NCBI RefSeq assembly: GCF_000299875.1
Contig: NZ_AMRK01000012.1
Location: 1 to 64,000, forward strand
Length of the DNA: 64,000 bases
Source: Celeribacter baekdonensis B30
Lineage (GTDB): Bacteria; Pseudomonadota; Alphaproteobacteria; Rhodobacterales; Rhodobacteraceae
Direction: 5' to 3'
Below are positions 15,922-24,252 of the stretch, piece by piece. Below the pieces are notes generated by a model. The model did no database searches. It worked only from the letters and a program-made list of their open reading frames with translations, and was not told the origin of the DNA. The position numbers were made by a program, and so were the translations under genes. Each line of letters opens with the position of its first letter. The first letter of the stretch is position 1.

Positions 15922-16923
15922 TTGAGCATGCCCTTTGATCCCGCCGTCGCCGCAGATCCCGCCTTTGACGCGGTCGGTGAGTGGGCGCTTTCGTGGCACC
16001 GGGGCGGGGTTGGCGCAGTTTTGGTCACGGTGATTGACACCTGGGGCAGTGCGCCGCGTCCGGTTGGCAGTCAACTTGTCGTCTCGGGCAAAGGTGAGAT
16101 CATCGGCTCGGTGTCGGGCGGTTGTGTCGAAGGGGCGGTGGTGACCGAGGCCTTGGAGTTGCTCGAAGCGCCCGCTTTTAAAATCCTTGAGTTTGGTGTC
16201 AGTGACGATACGGCCTTTGCCGTTGGATTGGCCTGCGGTGGGACGATCCGGGTGTTGCTTGAACCCGTAGGCGCGGTGTTCCCCGTGGAGATTTTGGCTG
16301 AGGTGATCACAGCACGCGCGGCACGCAGGCCCACTGGCGTTGTCACCGATCTGGTGCACGGCACACATGATCTTGTTGGCCCTTCGGCCTTCCCCGACCG
16401 CTTCGCGGCCGACCGATCGGGCATCGAGGCGGACGGGCAGCGGTTTGTGTCGGTCCACATGCCGCCGGCGCGTTTGCTCGTGATTGGCGCAGTGCATATC
16501 GCACAGGCGTTTTTGCCGATGGCACGGCTGGCGGGGTTTAACGTGACATTGATTGACCCGCGCGGCGCCTTTGCCAGCGACACCCGCTTTCCGGGCGAAA
16601 TCATCGGGGACGATTGGCCGGACGCCGCGCTTTTGGCGCATGGGCTGGATGGGCGCACCGGGGTGATCACGCTCACCCATGATGCCAAACTCGATGATCC
16701 GGCGCTGATCACCGCTCTGCGCTCGGACGCGTTTTATATCGGCGCTTTGGGATCGACCCGGACCCATGCCAAACGCGTGGCGCGGTTGCAGGAAGCGGGG
16801 CTGAGTTCCGATCAGATCGCCCGTCTGCATGCCCCTGTCGGCCTTGATATCCGCGCCCAAAGCCCGGCCGAAATCGCCGTCTCGATCCTCGCGCAGGTGA
16901 TCCAGGTGATGAGGCGGCCATGA
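15922..16923 (+). CDS. xdhC: XdhC-family molybdenum-cofactor insertion chaperone
   Basis: A 333-residue cytoplasmic protein. The XdhC/CoxI N-terminal domain (ALVTVIDTWGSAPRPVGSQL-like, then SVSGGCVEGAVV and LACGGTIRVLLEP) covers residues 15-120. A Rossmann XdhC C-terminal domain starts near 175 (RLLVIGAVHIAQAFLPMARL) and includes FYIGALGSTRTHAKRV. The family binds and sulfurates Moco for xanthine-dehydrogenase-type enzymes. A TTG at 15922 is 6 nt from AGGAG, while the ATG at 15928 is 12 nt away; I keep the TTG, with some doubt. No Mo hydroxylase gene lies in the window. Confidence 0.88.
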   Translation: MSMPFDPAVAADPAFDAVGEWALSWHRGGVGAVLVTVIDTWGSAPRPVGSQLVVSGKGEIIGSVSGGCVEGAVVTEALELLEAPAFKILEFGVSDDTAFAVGLACGGTIRVLLEPVGAVFPVEILAEVITARAARRPTGVVTDLVHGTHDLVGPSAFPDRFAADRSGIEADGQRFVSVHMPPARLLVIGAVHIAQAFLPMARLAGFNVTLIDPRGAFASDTRFPGEIIGDDWPDAALLAHGLDGRTGVITLTHDAKLDDPALITALRSDAFYIGALGSTRTHAKRVARLQEAGLSSDQIARLHAPVGLDIRAQSPAEIAVSILAQVIQVMRRP

Positions 16924-17891
16924 TGTATGGACGCCGCCCGGTGCGCGAGGCCAAGGGCACGATTTTGACCCACTCTGTGGCGTTTAAGGCAGGGGGACGA
17001 TTGGAGGCGGGGTGCACGCTTGGCCCGTCAGAGATTGCGGCACTGGTCATGGCCGGAGTGGGCGAGGTCCGCGTGGCGGAGCTAGACCCGCATGACGTGG
17101 CGCAAGACGAGGCAGCGCGCCGGATCAGCGCGGCGATGGTGCCCGTGCCCAGCGATGCCAATCTGGACGTCGGGCGGGTCATGGCGGGGGCAGCGCATAT
17201 TACGGCGACCTGCGCCGGGGTTGTCGGACTTGATACCGCCGGACTCACCCGGATGAACCGGGTCGATGAGGGGATGGCCATCGCCACCCGCCCGCAGTTT
17301 CACCGGGTTGCCAAAGGCGATGTCGTGGCCACGGTTCGGGTCATTCCCTACGGCGTCAAACGCTCTGCGCTCTCAAGGGTGATTGAGGACGCGCATGACA
17401 CGATCCGGGTGCGCGCGGTCTTGGCCGAAACCGCGAGCCTCATTCAAACCGTGATTGGTGGCGATGGGGGGACAGCCAAAGGCGAGGCTTTTTTGCGGGC
17501 GCGATTGGATCGATTGGGCGTGCGCTTGGTCGAAACCTTGGTGGTGCCGCACCGAGAAGAGGCGCTGGCTGAGGCGTTGTTGAGCGCGCGTGGCGAGGTT
17601 GTGTTTGTCTTGACGGCCGTGGAGACGATGGATCGCGGCGATGTGGCCCCTGAGGCGGTGCGCCGGGCGGGCGGGGTGATCACCCGTTTTGGTCTGCCCC
17701 TGGACCCCGGCACGCGGTTTTTCGCGGGCGGGCTTGGGGCGGTGCCGATCTTGGGCTTGCCGGAATGCGCGCGCGGGTCTGCTCCGACCGGGGTGGATTG
17801 GCTGGTGGATCGGTTGCTGTGTGGCGTGAGCATCACCGATGATGACATCGCGCAGATGGGGGTTGGCGGACTGTTGTCGCCAGAGGTTTAA
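16920..17891 (+). CDS. Molybdopterin-binding protein (MoaB/Mog-like domain)
   Basis: A 323-residue protein that overlaps xdhC by ATGA, so it is translationally coupled to it. An N-terminal SAF-like part (about 1-160) is followed by a Mog/MoeA-type fold (about 170-320). GGDGGTAKGEAFLR and LTAVETMDRGDVAPEAVRRAGG occupy the place of the usual TGG and SxxDxxP motifs. Homologues accompany xdhC or cox genes and are thought to handle molybdopterin for Mo hydroxylases. The exact reaction is unknown. Confidence 0.75.
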   Translation: MMYGRRPVREAKGTILTHSVAFKAGGRLEAGCTLGPSEIAALVMAGVGEVRVAELDPHDVAQDEAARRISAAMVPVPSDANLDVGRVMAGAAHITATCAGVVGLDTAGLTRMNRVDEGMAIATRPQFHRVAKGDVVATVRVIPYGVKRSALSRVIEDAHDTIRVRAVLAETASLIQTVIGGDGGTAKGEAFLRARLDRLGVRLVETLVVPHREEALAEALLSARGEVVFVLTAVETMDRGDVAPEAVRRAGGVITRFGLPLDPGTRFFAGGLGAVPILGLPECARGSAPTGVDWLVDRLLCGVSITDDDIAQMGVGGLLSPEV

Positions 17892-18014
17892 AGGGCAAAA
17901 CTGGAGAGATAAAAGCGCAGAAAACGGCAGGTCGCGGTTGAATGCGCCTTAAAAACACCCACTGAGAGCGCAGGCGTGGCGCGGCGCACAAGGCCGTTAT
18001 GCGTTTGCAGAAAA

Positions 18015-18028
18015 TTGATACATATCAC
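18015..18028. promoter_or_regulatory. Near-perfect FNR/FnrL box upstream of the AspT-like transporter
   Basis: TTGATACATATCAC matches TTGAT-N4-ATCAA at nine of ten defined positions. It is centred 80 bp before the start codon at 18102. A -41.5 arrangement would start transcription near 18063. No good -10 element is evident, so this site is weaker evidence than the one at 15577. Confidence 0.45.
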
Positions 18029-18101
18029 TTACAAGTGACCCTGCGCGGCGCAGTGTCACGGCCAAGCCGCGTCCACACCGTTTGATCCAGAAAGTAGGCA
18101 C

Positions 18102-19784
18102 ATGACCTTCCCGCTCTCAGATGTCGCCCTCACCACCCTTGCTCTGGCCGTGGCCGGGGCGTTGGGTTTGCTCTTTGGCAAACTTCAGGTCCGCAAGATC
18201 GGGTTGGGCATCGGTGGGGTGTTGTTTTCTGGCATTCTGGTCGGTCATTTCGCCGCGAAAGCCGGGATCACCTTTGACAGTGATGTCATGCATTTCGTGC
18301 GCGAATTGGGGCTGATCCTGTTTGTTTACACCATCGGCATTCAGGTCGGTCCAAGCTTTTTTGCTTCTTTCGCCAAATCCGGCCTGCGCTTTAACCTTGC
18401 CGCCATTGGCATCGTTTTAGGCGGGGTGGTGGTGACCTTGGCGATTTATGCGCTCACCGATCTGCCGCTTCCGGTCCTGATGGGGGTGATGTCGGGGGCT
18501 GTGACCAACACGCCGGGCCTGGGTGCGGCGCAACAGGCGCTTGGCGAATTGGGCCTGCCCGCCTCTGAGGTTGGCTTCGCCGGTATGGGCTATGCGATGG
18601 CATATCCTTTTGGAATTATTGGAATTTTGATTTCGATGTTTGCGGTGCGTTTCCTGTTTGGCATCACGATCGAACGCGAAGAAGAGGCCTATAAGCTGGA
18701 AACTAAAAGTGGTGAGGCGGCCTTGCCCGCGCTCAATCTTGAGGTGACCAATCAGAACCTTGACGGTGTCCGGCTGGGGGATGTGCCTGACCTGTTTGAC
18801 CATGGGGTTGTCGCGTCGCGGATGAAATCAGGCGGTGAATTGATCGTGCCGACGCGCGACACCGTGCTGCATCTGGGCGACAGCCTGCATATGGTCGGCC
18901 CTGCCGAGAAATTGGCGGCGATGAAGCTGATCATGGGACGTGAGATCGACACGCCGTTGACCACCAAGGGCACCAAGCTGACTTGGGCGCGCATCGTCGT
19001 GACCAAGGACAAAATCCTCGGCAAATCCTTGCGCGAACTGGCCCTTGTCGAAGCGCGTGGCGTGACCGTGTCGCGGATCAACCGCGCAGGCGTCGAACTT
19101 CCGGCGCAGGCCTCGTCCTCGCTGGCCTTTGGCGATATTGTCACCGTTGTCGGGTCCAAACCCGACATTGATGCGGTGGCTTTGGAGCTGGGCAATGAAC
19201 ATGCGCGGCTGCAAGAGGTGCAATTCCCGGCGCTGTTTTTCGGCATCGCTTTGGGGGTGATTTTGGGGTCCATCCCGCTTGCTGTACCGGGCCTGTCGGC
19301 ACCGCTGAAACTCGGGCTTGCGGGCGGGCCGTTGATGGCGGCGATTGTGTTGGGGCGGTTGGGCCATTGGGGGCCGTTCACATGGTACATGCCGCCCGCC
19401 GCCAACCATGCGCTGCGCGAATTTGGCATCGTGTTGTTTCTGGCCGTGGTCGGCATCGTCGCGGGGGATCGGTTTTTTGACACGCTGTTGCATGGCGACG
19501 GCATCGTGTGGATGGGCTATGGCATCCTCATCACGCTCCTGCCGCTGCTGATCGTTGGCGTCATCGCGCGGGTCTTTGGCAGGTTCAATTACCTCAGCCT
19601 CTGCGGCGTCTTGGCCGGGTCGATGACCGATCCGCCCGCCTTGGCCTTTGCCGTGTCGATGAGCAAAACCGGGGCGGCGTCAGTGGCCTATGTGTCGGTC
19701 TACCCGTTGGTGATGTTCCTGCGCATTTTGGCACCGCAGATCCTGATCTTGATCTTGGCGGGGGCAGGCGCGGGGGCGTTTTAA
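18102..19784 (+). CDS. AspT/YbjL-type transporter with two RCK_C (TrkA_C) domains
   Basis: A 560-residue inner-membrane protein. An N-terminal membrane half (about 5-190; note ELGLILFVYTIGIQVGPSFF) and a C-terminal membrane half (about 375-560; FGIVLFLAVVGIVAGDRFF) are duplicated Asp-Al_Ex domains. Two cytoplasmic TrkA_C modules lie between them (about 205-290 and 295-370). This is the aspartate:alanine antiporter fold; most family members have no proven substrate. A possible FNR box lies upstream. The stop overlaps the convergent methyltransferase gene by 4 nt. Confidence 0.85.
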   Translation: MTFPLSDVALTTLALAVAGALGLLFGKLQVRKIGLGIGGVLFSGILVGHFAAKAGITFDSDVMHFVRELGLILFVYTIGIQVGPSFFASFAKSGLRFNLAAIGIVLGGVVVTLAIYALTDLPLPVLMGVMSGAVTNTPGLGAAQQALGELGLPASEVGFAGMGYAMAYPFGIIGILISMFAVRFLFGITIEREEEAYKLETKSGEAALPALNLEVTNQNLDGVRLGDVPDLFDHGVVASRMKSGGELIVPTRDTVLHLGDSLHMVGPAEKLAAMKLIMGREIDTPLTTKGTKLTWARIVVTKDKILGKSLRELALVEARGVTVSRINRAGVELPAQASSSLAFGDIVTVVGSKPDIDAVALELGNEHARLQEVQFPALFFGIALGVILGSIPLAVPGLSAPLKLGLAGGPLMAAIVLGRLGHWGPFTWYMPPAANHALREFGIVLFLAVVGIVAGDRFFDTLLHGDGIVWMGYGILITLLPLLIVGVIARVFGRFNYLSLCGVLAGSMTDPPALAFAVSMSKTGAASVAYVSVYPLVMFLRILAPQILILILAGAGAGAF

Positions 19785-20389
19785 CCCGCAACCTTTGGTT
19801 TTTGCGCAATAAAATCAATGAGGGCGGAGTGGCCGACATGGCCATGGCCCTCATTCACATGCATCTCAAAGGCACGATTTTCAATGATGTCATAGCCGTC
19901 AAAAGCTGTCGCCAACAGCGCCTCGGTGTACATATTCTCCACCTTGCCGGGGCCACCCGTGCCGTAGTCGACCTGTTTGGGCGTATAGCCGTGGATCATC
20001 ACCCGGCCACCGGGGGCTAGGGTGTGATCGAATTGTTGAAACAACGCGGCGCGCGCTTCTGGTCCGATGAATTGAATGTAGATCGCCACAATCAGATCAA
20101 AAGGGCGGTCCCAATCCCAATCCTCGATCCCGGCTTGATGATAGTCCACCGCAACCCCGCGCGCTTGGGCCAGAGCGCGCGCTTTGGCCAAAGCGGGCGC
20201 GGAGGGATCAAATGCCGTGACATCCAAACCCTGTTCGGCCAACCAGACCGAATTGCGGCCCTCGCCATCCGCGACGCAGAGCACGCGGGCCTTTTGGGGC
20301 AACTCCGCCAGATGACGCGGCAAAAACGCGGCGGGTTCGGTGCCAAATACATAATCCGGTCGGTCGTAACGCTGATCCCAAAAGCTCAT
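19781..20389 (-). CDS. Class I SAM-dependent methyltransferase
   Basis: A 202-residue cytoplasmic protein beginning MSFWDQRYDRPDYVFG. Motif I is VLCVADGEGRNSVWLAEQG at about 35-53, and the acidic end of strand 2 is VTAFDPS. A family like this resembles tellurite/thiol methyltransferases (TehB group), but the substrate cannot be told. I chose the ATG at 20387-20389; an upstream in-frame start would run through the infC terminator. It is downstream of infC on the same strand but separated by that terminator. Confidence 0.78.
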   Translation of the reverse strand: MSFWDQRYDRPDYVFGTEPAAFLPRHLAELPQKARVLCVADGEGRNSVWLAEQGLDVTAFDPSAPALAKARALAQARGVAVDYHQAGIEDWDWDRPFDLIVAIYIQFIGPEARAALFQQFDHTLAPGGRVMIHGYTPKQVDYGTGGPGKVENMYTEALLATAFDGYDIIENRAFEMHVNEGHGHVGHSALIDFIAQKPKVAG

Positions 20390-20408
20390 GATACTTCTCA
20401 ATCTCCAT

Positions 20409-20439
20409 AAAAAATCCCCCGATGTTTTCACAGCGGGGG
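20409..20439 (-). terminator. Rho-independent terminator of infC
   Basis: On the minus strand, CCCCCG (20434-20439) pairs with CGGGGG (20416-20421) around a 12-nt loop, followed by ATTTTTT. It lies 28 nt after the infC stop codon. Confidence 0.8.
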
Positions 20440-20467
20440 CTTCATCATTCACGTCAGACGCAACGCC

Positions 20468-21013
20468 TCACTTCGGCAGCGGGCCGATCATCATGACCAT
20501 TTGGCGACCTTCAAGCTTTGGCATGCTTTCGATTTTGCCGATGGCTTTGGTGTCTTCTGCCACGCGTTCCAAAAGCACACGCCCCAAATCCTGGTGCGCC
20601 ATTTCGCGGCCCCGGAAGCGCAACGTCACTTTGACCTTGTCGCCATTTTCAAGGAACTTGACGACATTGCGCATTTTGACTTCGTAGTCATGCACATCGG
20701 TGCCGGGACGGAATTTGACTTCCTTGATCTCGATGATCTTTTGCTTTTTGCGCGCTTCAGATTCACGTTTCTGCTGTTCATATTTGAACTTGCCGAAATC
20801 CATGATCTTACAAACCGGCGGTTCCGCGTTCGGCGAAATTTCCACGAGGTCAAGACCAGCCTCGATCGCCATTTCAAGTGCACGGGACGGTGTGACGACA
20901 CCAACGTTTTCACCCTCAGCGCCGATCAGGCGGATTTCCGGCGACCGGATACGTTCGTTGATACGAGGTCCGGTGTCACGGGTCGGCGGGGCGTTATGCG
21001 GTCTGCGGGCTAT
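20468..21013 (-). CDS. infC: Translation initiation factor IF-3, AUA start codon
   Basis: A 181-residue cytoplasmic factor that binds the 30S subunit and proofreads initiation. The body ([19 protein letters not shown], then [13 protein letters not shown] and GPLPK at the end) is textbook IF-3. The N-terminus [20 protein letters not shown] lies upstream of the first ATG and is reached only from the ATA codon at 21011-21013. AGGAG lies 7 nt before it. Rare non-AUG starts in infC are the basis of IF-3 autoregulation in E. coli (AUU there), so the same control is likely here. An annotation from the first ATG would lose 47 residues. Confidence 0.95.
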   Translation of the reverse strand: MARRPHNAPPTRDTGPRINERIRSPEIRLIGAEGENVGVVTPSRALEMAIEAGLDLVEISPNAEPPVCKIMDFGKFKYEQQKRESEARKKQKIIEIKEVKFRPGTDVHDYEVKMRNVVKFLENGDKVKVTLRFRGREMAHQDLGRVLLERVAEDTKAIGKIESMPKLEGRQMVMMIGPLPK

Positions 21014-21230
21014 GGTAAGCTCCTATAAGTCGTTACAATTCATGTCGCGCGAAAATAAGGCGAAACCTTGCCATATTCAACCCAATATCGGCGTCTTCTT
21101 GCACAGAAGGCGACATGGGGCACCCATGGGGAAAAACCGGGGATCTGGCCCCTTTTCTTTGCACCAGTGTCATGTCATACGCCAATTATCCGGGAAACCA
21201 TAATTCCCCGTTAATGGTGAGGACTACTCT

Positions 21231-21986
21231 ATGACCAATCGTTTTGTAACCGGCGCGCTGATCACTGGCCTGGCCCTGTCTCTTGCAGCTTGTAAAGAAG
21301 AAGAGAAAGCGGCAGAAACCACGACCGAGAGCACCAGCTCCGTTGTTGAACAGGTCTCCGACGCCGCCTCTGACGCAGCCGAAGCAACCACCGAAGCCGC
21401 CTCTGACGCGGCTGATGCGGTGTCCGATGCGGCTGATGCCACTGTCGACGCGGCCACCGACGCCGTTGATGCAGCCACTGACGCGGCCGAAGCCGCGGGC
21501 GAAGGCGCGGCAGACGCAGCCTCCGAAGCCGCAACCGCTGCGATGGATGCGGCTCAAAATGCAAAAGACATGGCGACCGAAGCCGCAGAAGGTGCCAAAG
21601 ATATGGCAACGGATGCTGTTGAAGGCGCGAAAGATATGGTTGCCGGTGGCACGGACGAAGCCGCCGAGGCCGCCGCAGATGCCGCAGACACAGCCGCAGA
21701 TGCCGTTGACACGGCAAATGAGGCGGCCGCCGATGCGGTTGAATCCGCCGCAGACACAGCAGAGGCCGCAGGCGATGCTGTTGATACCGCGACCGACGAC
21801 ATGGCGTCCCCTGAGGCGCTGACCGTTGAGGGCTTCGATCTTGAAAAAGCCAAAGCTCTGGTCAACGAATCGTCGCTTGACGCAACAGCCAAAGCCACCA
21901 TCACCACGGCGATGGCCCAGGCGCAAAACAACCCGGAATTGCTTGGCGCAATTTTGGAAAAAGCGCGCACGCTGCTTGGCATGTAA
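21231..21986 (+). CDS. Ala/Asp/Glu-rich helical lipoprotein
   Basis: A 251-residue predicted lipoprotein; the signal peptide ends in LSLAAC (Cys at 21). Residues 25-195 are almost wholly Ala with Asp, Glu and Thr in heptad- or hendecad-like repeats such as AADAVSDAADATVDAATDA, recalling apolipoprotein or LEA-type amphipathic helices. A small globular C-terminus (SPEALTVEGFDLEKAKALV...) is different in composition. It may form a long envelope rod or membrane-associated helix. The function is unknown. It is followed by its own terminator. Confidence 0.8.
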   Translation: MTNRFVTGALITGLALSLAACKEEEKAAETTTESTSSVVEQVSDAASDAAEATTEAASDAADAVSDAADATVDAATDAVDAATDAAEAAGEGAADAASEAATAAMDAAQNAKDMATEAAEGAKDMATDAVEGAKDMVAGGTDEAAEAAADAADTAADAVDTANEAAADAVESAADTAEAAGDAVDTATDDMASPEALTVEGFDLEKAKALVNESSLDATAKATITTAMAQAQNNPELLGAILEKARTLLGM

Positions 21987-22009
21987 GCCAGAGGTGATCT
22001 GATCACAGG

Positions 22010-22040
22010 GCCGCGCAGGGGAGACCTTGCGCGGCTTTTT
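22010..22040 (+). terminator. Terminator of the Ala-rich lipoprotein gene
   Basis: GCCGCGCA (22010-22017) pairs with TGCGCGGC (22028-22035) and is followed by TTTTT, 24 nt after the stop codon. Confidence 0.85.
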
Positions 22041-22069
22041 AATGTCCGCTTTCTGGGTTCATGCCCATG

Positions 22070-22103
22070 AAAAAGCCCGCGCTCATCTCTGAGGCGGGCT
22101 TTT
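22070..22103. terminator. Bidirectional terminator next to the end of fpr
   Basis: GCCCGC (22075-22080) and GCGGGC (22094-22099) form a stem flanked by A-rich and T-rich runs on both sides. It can therefore stop transcription of fpr from the right and residual read-through from the left. Confidence 0.8.
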
Positions 22104-22127
22104 GCATTTGGAACGTTATGGCGTGGA

Positions 22128-23021
22128 TCAGTCGACAAAAGCCTTTTCGACCACATATTCCTTCGGCTCGGAATTGGCACCTTCGCGCAGGCCAAAGCCA
22201 TCAAGGATTTTCATGATGTCTTTGTTGAACGCCAGGTTGCCACAGACCATGCCACGGTCATTTTCCGGGCAGAGCGGTGGGATGCCGAGGTCTTCGAACA
22301 CTTTGCCAGAGGCCAGATTGTCGGTGACGCGGCCCTTGTGATGAAACGCTTCGCGGGTCGTCGTCGGGTAGTAGCGCAGCTTGCCGTCTTCAATCTCGGA
22401 GAGGATTTCGTCAGATTTGATATGTTCGACAAGCTGGCGACCATATTCCAACTCAGACACTTCACGGCAAGTGTGCATCAAGATGACTTCTTCAAACTTT
22501 TCATAGACTTCCGGTTCGCGCATCAAGGACGCAAAGGGCGCAATCCCGGTGCCTGTGGCGAACATCCACAACCGTTTTCCGGGCAAAAGCGCGTCCACAA
22601 CGAGGGTGCCAACGGGTTTCGGTCGCAGGATGATCTCATCGCCGGGCTGGATATGTTGTAAGCGCGAGGTCAGCGGGCCGTCTTGCACCTTGATCGAATA
22701 GAATTCCAATTCCTCATCCCAAGACGGTGAGGCGATGGAATAGGCGCGCAGCAGCGGCTTTTGTTTGCCAGTCTTTGGGTCGGGATCGTTCATCAGCCCG
22801 ATCATCACGAATTCGCCGGAGCGGAACCGCAGCGTTTGAGGCCGCTCGACCTTAAAGGAGAACAGGCGGTCGTTCCAATGTTTGACCTCGGTCACCTTGG
22901 CGGCGTCGGGCAGGGTGGGAACGGCTTTGGTTTTTACGTCGGCCGCGGCTTGGGGCGCTGCGGTATGGGTCGCGGATGTGTCTGTCACTGTTGTGTCTGC
23001 CACTTGCATTTGCTCGGTCAT
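22128..23021 (-). CDS. fpr: Ferredoxin/flavodoxin-NADP+ reductase
   Basis: A 297-residue FAD enzyme that passes electrons between NADPH and ferredoxin or flavodoxin in the cytoplasm. After a low-complexity N-terminus (about residues 1-40) comes the FAD site RAYSIASPS (about 97-105), the NADP site MFATGTGIAPFASL (about 147-160) and the bacterial-type C-terminus EKAFVD. The ATG at 23019-23021 removes a spurious upstream extension. It is downstream of the sulfur-assimilation genes with a 92-nt gap. It could supply reductant to sulfite reductase, which is inference. Confidence 0.92.
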   Translation of the reverse strand: MTEQMQVADTTVTDTSATHTAAPQAAADVKTKAVPTLPDAAKVTEVKHWNDRLFSFKVERPQTLRFRSGEFVMIGLMNDPDPKTGKQKPLLRAYSIASPSWDEELEFYSIKVQDGPLTSRLQHIQPGDEIILRPKPVGTLVVDALLPGKRLWMFATGTGIAPFASLMREPEVYEKFEEVILMHTCREVSELEYGRQLVEHIKSDEILSEIEDGKLRYYPTTTREAFHHKGRVTDNLASGKVFEDLGIPPLCPENDRGMVCGNLAFNKDIMKILDGFGLREGANSEPKEYVVEKAFVD

Positions 23022-23113
23022 GTCTGTCTCTCGCACCGTCTTAACGGATATCGCGGATGTCTCTTTGATCCACATCAGATGAACGGGGCGAAACTCAGCC
23101 CCCTTTTGGCCCT

Positions 23114-23488
23114 TTACGCCCGCCCACGCAAGCGCGACTGGTAATCGCCCGCCTGCCAATCGGCGCGGGCCAGCCATTGCGCCTCGTCTTGGCGGGCGGC
23201 CAGATCGTCGGAAATCGCCACCTCGTCAAAGCCCGCGCGCCGTGCCATGGCGTATTGATCGGCAATCACATGGCCCGCTGCACGCAACCGTCCGGTAAAG
23301 CCTTTGAGCCGCAACAGCCGGGCAAGCGTAAAGCCGCGCCCATCTGAGAAGCTCGGAAAATCAATGCGGATCGCCTCCGCCCCGGCATATTGCGCGAGGG
23401 TCTCAGGGGCTGTGTCGGAAGCCAGATCAAGCCAGTCCCCGGTGAAATCCTCGGCGACAAAGCCGCTGTCTTGGATGAGTTGCGTCAT
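23114..23488 (-). CDS. DUF934 protein linked to sulfite reduction
   Basis: A 124-residue cytoplasmic protein of the DUF934 family, recognisable by DSGFVAEDFTGDW, then IRIDFPSFSDGRGFTLARLLR and AGHVIADQYAMARRAGFDE. DUF934 genes almost always accompany cysH and cysI, and the protein is presumed accessory to sulfite reductase. Its start overlaps the cysH stop by 4 nt, so it is translationally coupled. The reaction is unknown. Confidence 0.85.
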   Translation of the reverse strand: MTQLIQDSGFVAEDFTGDWLDLASDTAPETLAQYAGAEAIRIDFPSFSDGRGFTLARLLRLKGFTGRLRAAGHVIADQYAMARRAGFDEVAISDDLAARQDEAQWLARADWQAGDYQSRLRGRA

Positions 23489-24252
23489 GCTGCATCTCCT
23501 TTAAGCGGCACGCGCACGAATTTTCCGTCCACGAAATGGATCCCGCATTCTGTTTTCTCTTCATCGCGCCAACGTCCAGCGCGCGGATCTTCGCCCTCTT
23601 TGACCGGCGATGTGCAGGGCGCACAGCCAATCGACGGATAGCCTTTTGCCACCAACGGGTGACGCGGCAGGCGGTTGTTGATCATGTAATCCTGTAAATC
23701 GCTTGGCGCCCAATAGGCCAGAGGATTGATTTTGATCCGCGTGTCTAACTCGTTTTCAAAGAAATCGAGACTGGCCCGCGTGGCACCCTGAAACCGTTTG
23801 CGCCCGGTGATCCACGCGTCAAATCCCCCCAGCGCCTCTTGCAGCGGTTGGGTCTTGCGCAGATCACAGCAGGCGTCCTTGTCGCTTTGATGCAGGAGGC
23901 CTTCGGGATCATGGGCGTCCAATTTGGCGCGAGAGGGGCGAATGCGCCGCACATCGCGCAGATCGAGCCGGTCGATCAGGTCGAGTTGATAGTCGATGGT
24001 TTCCTGAAACAACATTTCCGTGTCGATGAACACCACCGGCGTGTCCGGTTTCATCACCGAAATCATGTGCAACAACACCACTGACTCGGCACCAAAAGAC
24101 GACACAAGCGCAATCCGCCCCAGTTCACGATCCCGCAGCGCCAGTTCCAACACTGACGTTGCCGAATGGTGCTTGTAGCGCGCGTTCAGGCGCTCGACAC
24201 GGGTGTCCACCGTGCCGAATTCCTGTTTCAAAAGCGTGGCCTCATGCGGCAT
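23485..24252 (-). CDS. cysH: Assimilatory adenylyl-sulfate (APS) reductase, 4Fe-4S type
   Basis: A 255-residue cytoplasmic enzyme reducing activated sulfate to sulfite. ALVSSFGAESVVLLH is the nucleotide-binding region. Two cysteine pairs, CC in DACCDLRK and CxxC in GCAPCTSP, mark the Fe-S-cluster form that uses APS and not PAPS. The C-terminal KTECGIHF carries the catalytic Cys. The ATG at 24252 overlaps the end of cysI by 11 nt and gives the usual start MPHEATLL; a longer frame to 24408 is unlikely. Confidence 0.92.
   Translation of the reverse strand: MPHEATLLKQEFGTVDTRVERLNARYKHHSATSVLELALRDRELGRIALVSSFGAESVVLLHMISVMKPDTPVVFIDTEMLFQETIDYQLDLIDRLDLRDVRRIRPSRAKLDAHDPEGLLHQSDKDACCDLRKTQPLQEALGGFDAWITGRKRFQGATRASLDFFENELDTRIKINPLAYWAPSDLQDYMINNRLPRHPLVAKGYPSIGCAPCTSPVKEGEDPRAGRWRDEEKTECGIHFVDGKFVRVPLKGDAA

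Noticed and set aside
15811-16860. 349-codon minus-strand open frame over xdhC
   Set aside because: Antisense to a recognised XdhC protein; composition is Arg/His-rich and has no domain.
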